Positions 42,737 to 52,705 of a DNA stretch of 64,000 bases are shown in pieces (within the stretch, counting starts at the first letter, position 1; every line of letters begins with the position of its first letter). The notes under the pieces were generated by a model. It was given only the letters and a program-made list of their open reading frames with translations, made no database searches and was not told the DNA's origin. The position numbers were made by a program, and so were the translations under genes. The DNA lies in NCBI RefSeq assembly GCF_900240295.1, contig NZ_OEQB01000001.1, positions 1-64,000 of the forward strand, in the 5' to 3' direction. This DNA is from Megasphaera vaginalis (ex Bordigoni et al. 2020). Its GTDB lineage: Bacteria > Bacillota > Negativicutes > Veillonellales > Megasphaeraceae.

Positions 42737-43023
42737 TATCCTTCGTCTCCTTCATCCGGACACATGTCGCTCACGTCTTCGCCGACATGCAAAATGCGAT
42801 GGGATATCGTTTCTGCCTGAATTGCCGAAAGAATAACCTGACCGTGATCCATAATCAGCACTGCCCGCGTCTTTCTGCCAAAGGTCGCGTCAATCAGCGT
42901 ATTGTGCTCCCGCGCTTCCTGCACCAATCGCTTGATCGGCGCCGATTCGGGGCTGATAACGGCCACCACCTTATGCGCCATGACCATATTGCCGAAGCCG
43001 ATATTTAAAAGATTGAAATTCAT
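42736..43023 (-). CDS. remA: Extracellular matrix regulator RemA homologue (DUF370)
   Basis: About 95 residues from the ATG at 43023, which has GGAG six bases upstream. The RemA core is clear: [48 protein letters not shown] and [11 protein letters not shown]. In Bacillus RemA is a DNA-binding octameric ring that activates matrix genes. Here the C terminus is extended by an acidic tail ([14 protein letters not shown]). Whether it controls the polysaccharide cluster of this genome is open. Confidence 0.92.
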   Translation of the reverse strand: MNFNLLNIGFGNMVMAHKVVAVISPESAPIKRLVQEAREHNTLIDATFGRKTRAVLIMDHGQVILSAIQAETISHRILHVGEDVSDMCPDEGDEG

Positions 43024-43034
43024 AGCCGTCTCCA

Positions 43035-43919
43035 TTATTCGATATTTTGAATCTGTTCGCGAATCTTTTCCAACTCGTTTTTCAGCTGCAACACGTATTC
43101 CGTAACCTCCAGATCGCCAGCTTTGGAACCGATCGTGTTCGTTTCGCGGTTCATTTCCTGCATCAGAAAATCAAGAGAGCGGCCTACGTCATTGCCGTCG
43201 CTTAAAAGTCGTTCTAATTGTAACACATGGCTGCGAAATCGTACAACTTCTTCGGTAAAATCCGATTTATCGGCGTAAACGGCAATTTCCTGCAGAATCC
43301 GCCCCTCGTCGGCACTGCTGCCGGCCTGTTCCAGCATCTTTTCAATCCGCTTGCGCAGCCGCTCTTCGTAAGCCGCCATAATCACCGGACGCCTGGCGGC
43401 GATTTTTTCAATGATCTCCTGCAAAGAAGCCGCACGCGCCGTCAGGTCGCGTTGTATCGTTTCTCCTTCACGGCGCCGCATCGTCATAAGACTCGTCAGC
43501 GCCTCTTGCAGCGCCGTTTCGAATACGGGACGACAGACTTCGGCGTCGATCCGCGGCGGTGTCTCCGTAAACCAATCTTTTGTCAGCGACGCGACCTCGG
43601 CAAGCGATGTCGAACCGCCGTCAAAGCACTCTTCTCTGGCCCGTTCCAGCGCTTCCTTACAGGCCCGCAGCGCTGCCAGATCGACCGTAATTTCCGGCGC
43701 CTGCGGCGCAATTTCCCTAACCGTTACGAAAACGTCGACCTTGCCGCGGTGTAAGTGTTCCTTAATCTTTCTGCGCAACCCCTCTTCAAGACGCAAATAC
43801 GAATGGGGCATACGAATATTTAATTCCAAAAAACGTTGATTGACGGAGCGCAGCTCTATTGCCACTTCGATGGAGCCGTCACTATGGCTGCCGCCGCCGA
43901 ATCCGGTCATGCTGTTCAC
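43035..43919 (-). CDS. YicC/YloC-family endoribonuclease
   Basis: A 294-residue protein that opens NSMTGFGGG and has the family signatures [41 protein letters not shown] and the C-terminal [18 protein letters not shown]. The family is now regarded as an endoribonuclease involved in small-RNA and mRNA turnover. GTG is preferred as start because GGAGGAGGA lies six bases upstream and relatives share the residues before MTGFG. It is the first gene of the conserved core operon and is divergent from rqcH. Confidence 0.93.
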   Translation of the reverse strand: MNSMTGFGGGSHSDGSIEVAIELRSVNQRFLELNIRMPHSYLRLEEGLRRKIKEHLHRGKVDVFVTVREIAPQAPEITVDLAALRACKEALERAREECFDGGSTSLAEVASLTKDWFTETPPRIDAEVCRPVFETALQEALTSLMTMRRREGETIQRDLTARAASLQEIIEKIAARRPVIMAAYEERLRKRIEKMLEQAGSSADEGRILQEIAVYADKSDFTEEVVRFRSHVLQLERLLSDGNDVGRSLDFLMQEMNRETNTIGSKAGDLEVTEYVLQLKNELEKIREQIQNIE

Positions 43920-44073
43920 GCCGATTCCTCCTCCCGGCCCTTTCTCTGTTCTTCATCAGGCGCTTGTTTTCTTAGCGTAATACAGAGGCCGCAAGCTGTC
44001 AACAGGAAACGCAGTTTCTCCGAAAAAATTCCCTTTTCCCGTTTGAAATCGTTTCCATTCCCTTTACCGAAGA

Positions 44074-44102
44074 TTTACTAATTCGCATAAATCTCCTATA
44101 AT
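44074..44102 (+). promoter_or_regulatory. Probable vegetative promoter of rqcH
   Basis: A perfect TATAAT at 44097-44102 and a partial -35 TTTACT at 44074-44079 with a 17-base spacer, 27 bases upstream of the ATG. Confidence 0.6.
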
Positions 44103-44128
44103 AAACGGTAGTATAAAGGAGAAAAAAC

Positions 44129-45850
44129 ATGAATCTTGACGGTATTACCTTACATTCCATTACCACCGAATTGACGGCCATCCTTCATGGCGGCCAAATT
44201 TCCAAAATCTACCAGCTAAACGGCAGGGGGCTTTATTTTCGTATCTTCAACGACAGCGGCTTGCACCACCTGGTCATCACCCTCGACGATTCGCCCCGCT
44301 TGTACGTGTCTCCTGTCATGCCGCCGACACCGGATGTACCGACGGGCCTCTGCATGTTCCTCCGTAAATATTATGAAAACGGCCGTATCGCTTCGATCAG
44401 GCAACTCCACTTGGATCGCCTTATCGAAATTGCCGTTGACGTCCTCGACGTTTCGGGAAAATTGGCGACGCGGAAGATTCACATCGAACTGATGGGAAAA
44501 TACAGCAACGTCATCTTTACGGAAGACGGCATCATCCTTGAAGCGCTGATTAAGACGAGAAAAGACAAACAGGCCCTGCGCACGATTTCGCCGAAAGAGC
44601 CGTACGGGTTCCCGCCGAACTTCATGCGCATGAATCCTTTCGAATTTACGGCGCAAGAGATTGCGGAGATGCTGCGCAGCACTGCTGCGGACGAAACGCT
44701 CGGTACGTGGATGCTCCGCCGTTTTAACGGCATGAGCACGGTCGTCCTGAATGAGCTGTCTCTCCTCTCCGGCATAGCCAAGGACGCTTCCGTCAAGTCA
44801 CTGACAGCAACAGAACTAACCTGCTGGTGCCGACATATCGCCGCCTTGGGACAAGAACTCCGTGATGTCAGAGGCGCTTACGTCTACACTGACGGCAAAA
44901 AAGAGGTGCTCTTCCCGTTGCCGCTGCAATCGTTCGCCGCCAAGCCGGTCCGCCATTACGCTTCGATCCAGACCTATCTGAGCGAGTATCAGGCCGAACA
45001 CGGCAGCCTCAGCGGCGAGCAGGAACGGCTGCGCAAAAAAGTAGCCAAAATAATCGAAAAACAAGAAAAAAAAATCAAACGTATTTTTCAGGAACTGAAA
45101 GAAACGGCTAAAATGGATACGTACAAATTGTACGGCGATCTCCTGATGATCTACGCTTACGAGAAACACGCTCATGAAGACAATGTGACCCTTATCAATC
45201 TGTTGTCGGAAACACAGGAAGCGGTCACGATCCCCCTGAATGCTGCGCTTTCCATGACAGATAACGCCAATCATTATTACAAGCGGTACACAAAGCTGCG
45301 CAACCGTAAACAGAAATCAACGGAACTGCAGCGGGACAATCAACGACAACTGGATTATTTCCGTTCCCTCGAATATTCTTTGGAAACGGCCGTAACCAAA
45401 GACGAATTAGCCGACATCAGGGCGGAAATGCAGCAAATGAATCTGCTTCGCACCAATGCAAAGGAAAAACTAAAAAAAGAATTTGCCCAAAAAATCCGTA
45501 CCGTTTCTGCAGACGGCATGGAAATCTGGATCGGCGGCAACAACAGACAAAATGATTTCCTGACGACAAAAAAAGCGCATCCTTATGATCGCTGGTTCCA
45601 TGTCAAGGGGCAGGCCGGCTCTCATGTCATCCTTGCCTGTCATAAAGGCGAGCCGACAAATGCGCAGTTGGAAAAAGCGGCGCAGCTCGCCGCTTATTAC
45701 AGCCAAAGCCGCCACGACACCAAAGTCGAAGTGGACAGCACGTTGGTACGTCATGTCAAAAAACCGGCACACGCCGCGCCGGGCTACGTGATCTTTGAAA
45801 ATCAAACGACATACGTCGTAGAACCGAAAAACTGGCCTGTCGATACATAA
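44129..45850 (+). CDS. rqcH: Ribosome quality-control protein RqcH (NFACT family)
   Basis: A 573-residue protein that binds obstructed 50S subunits and recruits Ala-tRNA to add C-terminal alanine tails marking stalled peptides for degradation. The NFACT-N domain (1-about 180) carries D96-R97, matching the DR pair needed for tailing in Bacillus RqcH. A helical coiled-coil region (about 290-440) follows, then the NFACT-R domain (AHPYDRWFHVKGQAGSHVIL). Some relatives were named fibronectin-binding proteins. Position divergent from yicC matches the B. subtilis yloA-yloC neighbourhood. Confidence 0.95.
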   Translation: MNLDGITLHSITTELTAILHGGQISKIYQLNGRGLYFRIFNDSGLHHLVITLDDSPRLYVSPVMPPTPDVPTGLCMFLRKYYENGRIASIRQLHLDRLIEIAVDVLDVSGKLATRKIHIELMGKYSNVIFTEDGIILEALIKTRKDKQALRTISPKEPYGFPPNFMRMNPFEFTAQEIAEMLRSTAADETLGTWMLRRFNGMSTVVLNELSLLSGIAKDASVKSLTATELTCWCRHIAALGQELRDVRGAYVYTDGKKEVLFPLPLQSFAAKPVRHYASIQTYLSEYQAEHGSLSGEQERLRKKVAKIIEKQEKKIKRIFQELKETAKMDTYKLYGDLLMIYAYEKHAHEDNVTLINLLSETQEAVTIPLNAALSMTDNANHYYKRYTKLRNRKQKSTELQRDNQRQLDYFRSLEYSLETAVTKDELADIRAEMQQMNLLRTNAKEKLKKEFAQKIRTVSADGMEIWIGGNNRQNDFLTTKKAHPYDRWFHVKGQAGSHVILACHKGEPTNAQLEKAAQLAAYYSQSRHDTKVEVDSTLVRHVKKPAHAAPGYVIFENQTTYVVEPKNWPVDT

Positions 45851-45856
45851 CTAACG

Positions 45857-45903
45857 AAAAAAAGCCGCGCTCAAGGAAATATATCCTGATTGCGCGGCTT
45901 TTT
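45857..45903. terminator. Bidirectional terminator between rqcH and gltS
   Basis: AAAAAGCCGCGC pairs with GCGCGGCTTTTT around a 21-base loop, between two convergent genes. Confidence 0.9.
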
Positions 45904-45916
45904 ATGCCATTGAAGA

Positions 45917-47170
45917 TCAGACAAAAATATTCATTAAGAGCGTAATGATCATAGAATTGACAAAATCGATGATCAACGCCCCGACCAGAGGAATAACGAA
46001 GAAAGCAGTCGGCGCCGGACCGAATCCTTCGGTCATCGTCGACATGTTGGCAATGGCATTCGGCGTAGCTCCCAGCCCGAAGCCGCAGACGCCTGACGAC
46101 ATGACGGCAGCTTCGTAATCGCCGCCCATGAAACGGAAAACGGCGAAGTACGCGAAGAAAGCGATAAACACGGCCTGACTGAGGAGCATGACCACGAGGG
46201 GAACGGCCAAATCCGTAAGTTGCCAAAGCTTCAAACTCATCAGAGCGCAGGAAAAAAAAATGGTCAATCCCAAATTTCCCAGAACTTCGCTTTCTCGCTG
46301 ATATACCTTGTAGATATGCGTCATATCGGCCACATTGCGGATTACGGCGGCAACGAGCATGGAGCCGATATACCCGGGAAAGATCAGACCGATGCTGACG
46401 AAAAATTTACTTACCAGCGTCCCGATCCCCATGGCCAACAGCAGATGCGCCAAGGCATTCATGAAGCGGAAATTATTGATCGTCTGCCCCTTTCGCAGTT
46501 CTTCTTCAATGATCTTTTCTTCACCTTTTCTGGCCGATTCCAGCTTTTCCAGTTCCGGTTCGAGACTTGCCGGATCAAGCCGTTCCCCTTTAGCGTGGCT
46601 GACCAACCGATAACGGTGCACCAGACTTTCGCCGACAGGTCCGCCGATCAGACTGCCTGCAACGAGCCCGAAAGTGGCCGATGCAAAGGCGATCGTTAAA
46701 CCGCCGTTAAGGCCCAACGATTCGAGAACAGGGCCGAAGGAACCGGAAGTACCATGGCCGCCTACCATAGGAATAGAGCCTGTCGCCAGCCCCATCAGCG
46801 GGTTGAGATCAAAGAAATACGACAGCGATATGCCAATGGCGTTTTGGCAGCAAATCAAAATAGATGTAATAAATGCCATTTTAAAAACTAAAAGGCCGCC
46901 TCGCTTGATCAGATTGATACTGGCAGTGTAACCGATACTCGTAAAAAAGATCATCATGCATACGTCTTGCATCGTCGTATCCTGTTCATACGTCCAGATT
47001 CCCTTGACATACAACACGCAATTGACAACGGCAAATACGATGCCCCCCACGACCGGCGCTGGAATACAGTACTTCCGCAGAAAGCCGATCTTGTACCGCA
47101 ACCAAACGCCCAGATAATAGACGGCAATGGCGGCCGCCATCGTTTGGTAAATATTTAACTTTACTTCCAT
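45917..47170 (-). CDS. gltS: Sodium/glutamate symporter GltS
   Basis: A 417-residue polytopic inner-membrane transporter with about ten to twelve helices. The two oppositely oriented glycine-rich pore loops of the ESS family are visible (GSIPMVGGHGTSGSFGP and SGVCGFGLGATPNA). It imports glutamate, and sometimes related dicarboxylates, with sodium. The start at 47170 follows GGGAGG by six bases; an upstream in-frame start is weaker. It lies downstream of the second acyl-CoA pair but is separated from it by a hairpin and about 400 bases. Confidence 0.93.
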   Translation of the reverse strand: MEVKLNIYQTMAAAIAVYYLGVWLRYKIGFLRKYCIPAPVVGGIVFAVVNCVLYVKGIWTYEQDTTMQDVCMMIFFTSIGYTASINLIKRGGLLVFKMAFITSILICCQNAIGISLSYFFDLNPLMGLATGSIPMVGGHGTSGSFGPVLESLGLNGGLTIAFASATFGLVAGSLIGGPVGESLVHRYRLVSHAKGERLDPASLEPELEKLESARKGEEKIIEEELRKGQTINNFRFMNALAHLLLAMGIGTLVSKFFVSIGLIFPGYIGSMLVAAVIRNVADMTHIYKVYQRESEVLGNLGLTIFFSCALMSLKLWQLTDLAVPLVVMLLSQAVFIAFFAYFAVFRFMGGDYEAAVMSSGVCGFGLGATPNAIANMSTMTEGFGPAPTAFFVIPLVGALIIDFVNSMIITLLMNIFV

Positions 47171-47200
47171 CTTTTTCCTCCCTTTAATTTTGCTATGCAA

Positions 47201-47518
47201 AATTAATTTTTGTTTTTCGAAACTACGCCATTTATTTTATTAGAAGAAAGTCGTTTACACAATAAAAAAATATATTGATTCCCCTTTTCTCTATTTTCCG
47301 AATCGTGTCTCCCCTCAGACTGTACTCTCCCACTTTCCCGTAGAACCTATCGGACGATACGCGTATACGGCACGGACAATGCTCTCGCCGGCTGCAAACT
47401 TATACAGCATCAGGCGGTACCGGAACGGCTCCCGGCGATGAGAAAGCTGCACGTCGGCGTTCTTCATCTCCTAGAGTTCGCGTACACCGTACGAACAGGC
47501 CGCATCATTTTCATGATA
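47201..47518. other. Non-coding region upstream of gltS
   Basis: About 320 bases with an AT-rich part at 47201-47280 that probably holds the gltS promoter. No gene or known regulatory RNA was recognised. Confidence 0.45.
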
Positions 47519-47552
47519 AAACCCCGGCTCCCGTTATGGGGAGCCGGGGTTT
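47519..47552 (-). terminator. Hairpin terminator after the second dehydratase-family gene
   Basis: A perfect 14-bp GC-rich stem (AAACCCCGGCTCCC) with a six-base loop, 49 bases past the stop codon. Only a short U-stretch follows on the minus strand. Confidence 0.75.
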
Positions 47553-47600
47553 GCGATACGCCCGATTACACGGTCCTTGCTCAAAAATTTCGCCGCTTAG

Positions 47601-49064
47601 TTATTTTTTCGGTTTTTCCGGTTCTTTTACGTCTTCCGCGATACCGGCAATATCCTTTGCATAGGCGACAAATTCTTCATACGGCGTATTCGCATGGACT
47701 ACCATCCGCGCGCCGTCCGGTGAACCGCCGCCATGCATACAGCCCGGGATCCCGCCGCCTACAGTCAGCCATTCGCTGAGACGGGCGGCGCGGGCTCTCG
47801 TATCGGCAGATACGTTGACGCCGGCTTTCACGTATTTCTGGATCATCGGCCCTAATTTGGGATCCGTAAAGTCGCGATACGACGGGAAACAGCCTGTTTC
47901 TACGATACCGCCGCCGATTTCCTGACAGAGCAGTTTCGTCTGATACGGCAACGAAGCGACATGAATCTTATTGACATGCGCAACTTTATTATCCGACAGC
48001 CAGACGCCGGTTTTATGTTGTCTGCCCAGTGCCATGGCTCCGATACCTACGGCATACGTCGTTTCGTTGTTGACGCTCATATTAATCATTTTGTCCTTAA
48101 ACGGTTTTGACGACAAGCCGTTGGCGCGGATCATGAGCGTAGCTGCGCCGATCATGACGTCACCCTGTCCTGCTACGCAGGCGCCGATACAGGCGCGGTA
48201 GTTTGCCGTAAAATATTCAATGACTTTGCCGCTGTATTTAAATTCACCTGCCATAAATACGCGGCCTTTCGGCACGAATACGCGGTCAAACATCAGATAA
48301 GCCTGCGTGACGCCGGTAATCGGGGAATCAAAGCCTTCCTCTGCATCACGACAGTCGCTGACATGCCGCGTTTCCACGATCGTAAGGCCTTCAATGTCCT
48401 TAGGAACGACACAGGACAAGGCGTAATCTTTATCGCCTTCTTTGTATCCGGAGCCGGGCAGCAGGAAAATTTCTTCAGAAGCCGCAACGCCGCAGATCAT
48501 GGCCTTACAGCCGGAAATAACGACACCGTCATCTCTGTATTCCACGATGTGCAGATTGCTGTCCGGATCAGGCTGTCCCGACGGTTTTAAGGAACGATCG
48601 CCCTTCGCGTCCGTAAGCGCGCCGGCAACCAGAATCCCTCTTTCTTCAGCAGTCAATAACCATTGTTTCAGCCGTTCGTGATAATCGGTACCGTATTCTT
48701 CATCCATATCGGACGTAATGGCCCACATCACATTCTGCGCGTTCCACCCGACGCAGAAGCCGCCTGTACACGTGCCGCATTTATGATACATCGTTCGTTT
48801 CAGACGGGCGTTGTTCATAATGTCCTCTTGCGAAAGCATCAGGCTGTTTTGCCGCATAATTTCTTTTCCTGTCAAGGAAGACACGGTAACGAAGATATCC
48901 TTCTCTTCAGCACTGTTGGCTCCGTCAAAGCCTCTTGCATGCGATTCTACGGCTTTACGAGTATACGGGTGTGTCGTTACGTCTTCAATGAGTTCTCCGA
49001 ATTTATACACATTTGGCCGCATTGATTTCAGAGACTGCAAATATTCTTCTCTCGTTCTTACCAT
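47601..49064 (-). CDS. Divergent 4-hydroxybutyryl-CoA-dehydratase/HpaB-family flavoprotein
   Basis: A 487-residue paralogue of the 5783-7330 product. Aligning the YFTA-x-x-R core shows Y289 where the cluster-ligand His lies in AbfD-type enzymes (H295 in the other copy), while the following Cys ligand is kept (C296, same seven-residue spacing). The first ligand region has C96, C99 and C104 instead of the C-x3-C pair, the active-site Thr is C191, and the Lys after the last ligand is Val. FAD-binding fold features remain. It may bind no cluster or an altered one and catalyse a different reaction. It follows a CoA-transferase gene by 59 bases, so its substrate is probably an acyl-CoA. AAAGGAGG precedes the start. 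Confidence 0.75.
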   Translation of the reverse strand: MVRTREEYLQSLKSMRPNVYKFGELIEDVTTHPYTRKAVESHARGFDGANSAEEKDIFVTVSSLTGKEIMRQNSLMLSQEDIMNNARLKRTMYHKCGTCTGGFCVGWNAQNVMWAITSDMDEEYGTDYHERLKQWLLTAEERGILVAGALTDAKGDRSLKPSGQPDPDSNLHIVEYRDDGVVISGCKAMICGVAASEEIFLLPGSGYKEGDKDYALSCVVPKDIEGLTIVETRHVSDCRDAEEGFDSPITGVTQAYLMFDRVFVPKGRVFMAGEFKYSGKVIEYFTANYRACIGACVAGQGDVMIGAATLMIRANGLSSKPFKDKMINMSVNNETTYAVGIGAMALGRQHKTGVWLSDNKVAHVNKIHVASLPYQTKLLCQEIGGGIVETGCFPSYRDFTDPKLGPMIQKYVKAGVNVSADTRARAARLSEWLTVGGGIPGCMHGGGSPDGARMVVHANTPYEEFVAYAKDIAGIAEDVKEPEKPKK

Positions 49065-49123
49065 AATCTTTCCTCCTTTACACTGACGAAACTTGACTGA
49101 AAATACAAGCTGAACGGGCTTTC

Positions 49124-50425
49124 CTAAATCATCAGGTGCATTGCTTTCGCCGACTGCAGCAGTTCTTCGCGGAACTTGGGATGGGCAACGGAAATTAATG
49201 CTCGTGCTCGCTGAGCTGCTGTTTTGCCTCTAAGTTCCGCAATTCCGTACTCCGTTACAATACAATCGACATCACCTTTAGAAGTGGTAACATGAGCCCC
49301 TTCAGTTAAAAACGGCTTGATCTTGGATATCGTATCATTCTTGGCGGTAGCGTAAGTGCAAATAAACGAGCGGCCGCCTTTGGACCAATTGGCACCGCGA
49401 ATAAAATCGACTTGTCCGCCGGCACCGCTGATGTTCTTATGACCGATGGATTCGGAACAAACCTGTCCGACCAAGTCTACTTCCACACAAGAATTGACAG
49501 ATATCATATAATCATTCTGCGCAATGATGCGAGGATCATTGACATAATCAACGGGATAGAACTCGACTCCCGGATTGTCATCAATATATTCAAACAAGGC
49601 CTGTGACCCGATGGCAAAGGTAGCTACAGATTTTCCCCGATTGATGTTCTTGCAGCTGTTGTCCACAGCGCCTGACTGAATAAGCTTCACAAAACTGTCG
49701 CAGAAAAGCTCTGAATGGATGCCCAAATGTTTTTTGGCGCTGAGAAATTCTCCTACGGCATTCGGAATGCCGCCGATCCCAAGCTGCAAAGTGGCGCCGT
49801 CAGGAATGCGCTCTGCAATCAGCTGACCGATGCGTTTATCCTTTTCACTGCATTCGCTGTCCGGTATCGTCGGCAACGGTTCGTCACATTCGCAAATCGC
49901 GTCCACTTCGGAAATATGAACAAAATTGTCACCTAAAACGCGCGGCATGTACCGGTTTACTTCCAGAAAAACGTAACGGGCATTGCTCATCTGCGCCCGC
50001 CCTTCCGCCGCGCCGACGCCGAAGCTGAAGAAACCGTGCTTATCCATCGGCGAAACCATGGCGTAAAAAACGTCGGGAGACATATTCTCCCGCCACATTC
50101 GGGGAACTTCATAATAAAAGTTCGGCATAAAATCAGCCCGGCCTTCCCACACGGCTGGTCTGGCTTTACCGCTCGTAAACCAAGGCACGTGAATAATTTT
50201 GCCTGCGAAAACGGGGTCCAAGTACCGTTCCTCCCTGCTGGCCAACAGCATATGATGCTCAATATTGCGCAAATCCTCGCGCAACACCCGTTCCGCCAAG
50301 GCCTTCATAATGGCGCTCGGCTCTCCCAGCGCCGATGTGGCGGCACAACAGAACCCGGATTGTATGTTTTCAACAATCCGTTCCGCCGTCGTCAGCTTTT
50401 GTTGATAGATTTCCTGATAATTCAC
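49124..50425 (-). CDS. Second CoA-transferase of the 4-hydroxybutyrate CoA-transferase family
   Basis: A 433-residue paralogue of the 7381-8733 product. The catalytic Glu is expected at E239 (GIHSELFCDS), with LQLGIGGIPNAVG, CSESIGHKNISGAGGQVDFIRGA and the C-terminal TEGAHVTTSKGDVDCIVTEYG. The length and the position of the Glu match AbfT of Clostridium aminobutyricum more closely than the first copy does. The start is GTG, with GGGAGG eight bases upstream. It forms an operon with the divergent dehydratase-family gene. No sigma-54 promoter or TTGATG operator was found upstream, so its control differs from that of the first pair. Confidence 0.82.
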   Translation of the reverse strand: MNYQEIYQQKLTTAERIVENIQSGFCCAATSALGEPSAIMKALAERVLREDLRNIEHHMLLASREERYLDPVFAGKIIHVPWFTSGKARPAVWEGRADFMPNFYYEVPRMWRENMSPDVFYAMVSPMDKHGFFSFGVGAAEGRAQMSNARYVFLEVNRYMPRVLGDNFVHISEVDAICECDEPLPTIPDSECSEKDKRIGQLIAERIPDGATLQLGIGGIPNAVGEFLSAKKHLGIHSELFCDSFVKLIQSGAVDNSCKNINRGKSVATFAIGSQALFEYIDDNPGVEFYPVDYVNDPRIIAQNDYMISVNSCVEVDLVGQVCSESIGHKNISGAGGQVDFIRGANWSKGGRSFICTYATAKNDTISKIKPFLTEGAHVTTSKGDVDCIVTEYGIAELRGKTAAQRARALISVAHPKFREELLQSAKAMHLMI

Positions 50426-50740
50426 CTGATTCGCCTCCCTTTTTATCGCAATGTATATATGAATATTACCCGATCATACACATCGTCTAAAAAGCAAGAG
50501 ATACCGCAAACTTATGTTAATTTTATTATATCATTCTTATTAATTTTAAGTCAATATATGTAAATTCCTAAATAATTGTAAAATTTGTTTTTTTATATTT
50601 TAAAAACTATTTTTATTTTTCTACTGTAAGTAGTTCGACAAATTCTGATAACAGCGAAACTATTCCGGCCGTTCAACTGCAACTACGCCTTCGGAAAAGC
50701 GGTCGCCGAAATGATCTTCCTGCGCCGTATTTCCCATATA
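50426..50740. other. AT-rich leader region of the second acyl-CoA operon
   Basis: About 315 bases; the part from 50500 to 50640 is very AT-rich and should carry the promoter of the 50425 gene. No strong consensus promoter, operator repeat or terminator for the upstream MATE gene could be singled out. Confidence 0.45.
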
Positions 50741-52069
50741 TCAGTACCCGTATTGCCGACGATAGCGTCGCCAACACAGGACAACAAACGCCAGCGCCGA
50801 CATTTCAGCAATGACGACGGACCACCAAATACCGCCGACACCAAAGAAAAGCGGCAATAAAAGAACAGCGCCGCTTTGAAAAACGAGGATCCGCAGGAGA
50901 GATATGACGGCTGAAACGCGTCCGTTATTAAGGGCCGTAAAAAAGGAAGAACCGAACGTATTGAACCCGAGAAAAAGAAACGACAGCGCATAAATAGAAA
51001 ATGCCTTTTCCGTCATTTTCCACAGCTCCGGATCATATCCGACAAAACACCGGGAAATATCTGCAGCAAAAAAAGACGCGAAAAAAGTAAGAACCATGCC
51101 GGACACGCCGATAACGGCCAAGCTTTTATAAAAAAGATTCCGTACTTCTCCACTGTTCTGCGCGCCGAAATGGTAACTGATCAGCGGCGACACGCCCATG
51201 GCATAGCCGAAATAGATGCTTTCAAAAATACCGTTGGCATAAAGCATGACGCCATAGGCGGCAATGCCGTCAGCACCGAGGTAATCCATGAGCTGCAGAT
51301 TATAAAGGATACCGAGAACGGAAGCGGACAGGCTGGTCAACATTTCGGAAAAACCGTTACTGCAGGCCTGCCGCACAATCGGCCATTCCACAGCGGTCCG
51401 AACCAAGCGAAGCGTACTCGTATTGTGACAGCAAAAATAGACCAACGGCGTCACACCGCCGAGAATTTGCCCCATAACGCTTGCTACGGCCGCCCCGGCA
51501 ATACCGTAACCGCAAAAGACGATGAAGATATAATCAAAGACAAGGTTCACAACGCCTGAGGCAATCGTCAGGTAAAGACCGTATTTCGGTCTTTCCGCAA
51601 CGGACCAAAGGGCTTGAAACATGACCTGCATCATAAAAGGAACCAACCCGGCCAAATCAATTCGTCCATAAAGAAGACAAGCTTCAAACAATTCTCCTTC
51701 CGCTTCCATTGCGATCAGAAAATACGGTAAAATCCATTCGCTGGCCAACGTGATCAGGATGCCGCTACATAAAACGACATAAATAATCATGGAAAAATAC
51801 CGCTTACCGTCTTTACTTCGGCCTTCTCCCAGTGTCTTGCCGATGACGGCGGCGCCGCCGGCTGAAAGCATGAACGCCAGAGAAGAAGGAATGACAACAG
51901 CCGGAGTCAGCAAATTAATGGCGGCAAAGGGAATCTTGCCGATAAAATTGGATACAAAGAAACCGTCGACGACATAATAGATGGAAAGGATGACCATCAT
52001 CCAAACGGAAGGTACGACAAAACGCAGCAGGCGACGGTATGTAAAGTGATCAGACAATTGAATCGTCAT
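50741..52069 (-). CDS. MATE-family multidrug/organic cation exporter
   Basis: About 442 residues with twelve hydrophobic segments in two similar halves, the MatE plan (first half FVVPSVWMMVILSIYYVVDG, ISYHFGAQNSGEVRNLF between halves). Such exporters use sodium or proton gradients to remove organic cations and drugs. The ATG at 52069 overlaps the stop of the phosphodiesterase gene (TAATG), so the much longer reading frame is discarded. The substrate cannot be predicted. A second, only distantly similar MATE gene lies at 56040-57374. Confidence 0.9.
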   Translation of the reverse strand: MTIQLSDHFTYRRLLRFVVPSVWMMVILSIYYVVDGFFVSNFIGKIPFAAINLLTPAVVIPSSLAFMLSAGGAAVIGKTLGEGRSKDGKRYFSMIIYVVLCSGILITLASEWILPYFLIAMEAEGELFEACLLYGRIDLAGLVPFMMQVMFQALWSVAERPKYGLYLTIASGVVNLVFDYIFIVFCGYGIAGAAVASVMGQILGGVTPLVYFCCHNTSTLRLVRTAVEWPIVRQACSNGFSEMLTSLSASVLGILYNLQLMDYLGADGIAAYGVMLYANGIFESIYFGYAMGVSPLISYHFGAQNSGEVRNLFYKSLAVIGVSGMVLTFFASFFAADISRCFVGYDPELWKMTEKAFSIYALSFLFLGFNTFGSSFFTALNNGRVSAVISLLRILVFQSGAVLLLPLFFGVGGIWWSVVIAEMSALAFVVLCWRRYRRQYGY

Positions 52070-52623
52070 TATTCCGCCTGCCCTGCATGGTACGTCATAA
52101 TGGACGCGCCGTCCGTGTCCTTCCAGGTAAAGACCGTGCCGTCCCAAACCAAATACCCGTGCCGGCTGCCTTCTTTCGGCAGCGACAGCGAACCGGGATT
52201 CATATACACGTATCGTTCGTGAACGACACATTTCGGCACATGCGTATGACCGTTAAGCAAGATCGTCCCACGCGCCAAAGGCGGCACATTATGCTCATTA
52301 TACCGATGACCGTGCGTTGCAAAAACCGTCACAGCGCCGTCACAAATATACGCGTAAGACGCGAGAACGGGGAAATCCAGAACGGCCTGATCGACTTCAG
52401 CTTCACAGTTGCCGCGGACGGCGACGATATTTTCTTTTAATCCGTTCAACAGGTTTATGACGGCTTTCGGTTCATAATCACGGGGCAAGTCGTTACGCGG
52501 CCCGTGATAGAGCAGGTCGCCGAGCAAAAGCAGCCGCTCGCCGCCTTCTTCCCGAAAAAGGCGGCATAATTCGCGACAATAGTAAGCCGATCCATGCAAA
52601 TCGGCGGCGATGATCCATTTCAT
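52069..52623 (-). CDS. YfcE/MJ0936-family metallophosphodiesterase
   Basis: A 184-residue calcineurin-like phosphoesterase. The metal motifs are complete and ordered: AADLHG, LLGDLLYHGP, AVRGNCEAEVD, FATHGHRYN and LNGHTHVPK. YfcE relatives hydrolyse phosphodiester substrates with manganese; the biological target is unknown. It is translationally coupled to the MATE gene downstream. Confidence 0.92.
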   Translation of the reverse strand: MKWIIAADLHGSAYYCRELCRLFREEGGERLLLLGDLLYHGPRNDLPRDYEPKAVINLLNGLKENIVAVRGNCEAEVDQAVLDFPVLASYAYICDGAVTVFATHGHRYNEHNVPPLARGTILLNGHTHVPKCVVHERYVYMNPGSLSLPKEGSRHGYLVWDGTVFTWKDTDGASIMTYHAGQAE

Positions 52624-52705
52624 AGCTAAAACTCCCTTTCAGCGCAGACGGAAAAATGCAGATTGCGATAAAACTCGTAACCTGCATTGATCGGACTGTT
52701 CTATT

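Noticed and set aside
50683-50991. A 102-codon minus-strand frame at the end of the MATE gene
   Set aside because: It overlaps the well-supported MATE coding sequence in another frame, with no ribosome site or recognisable motif.
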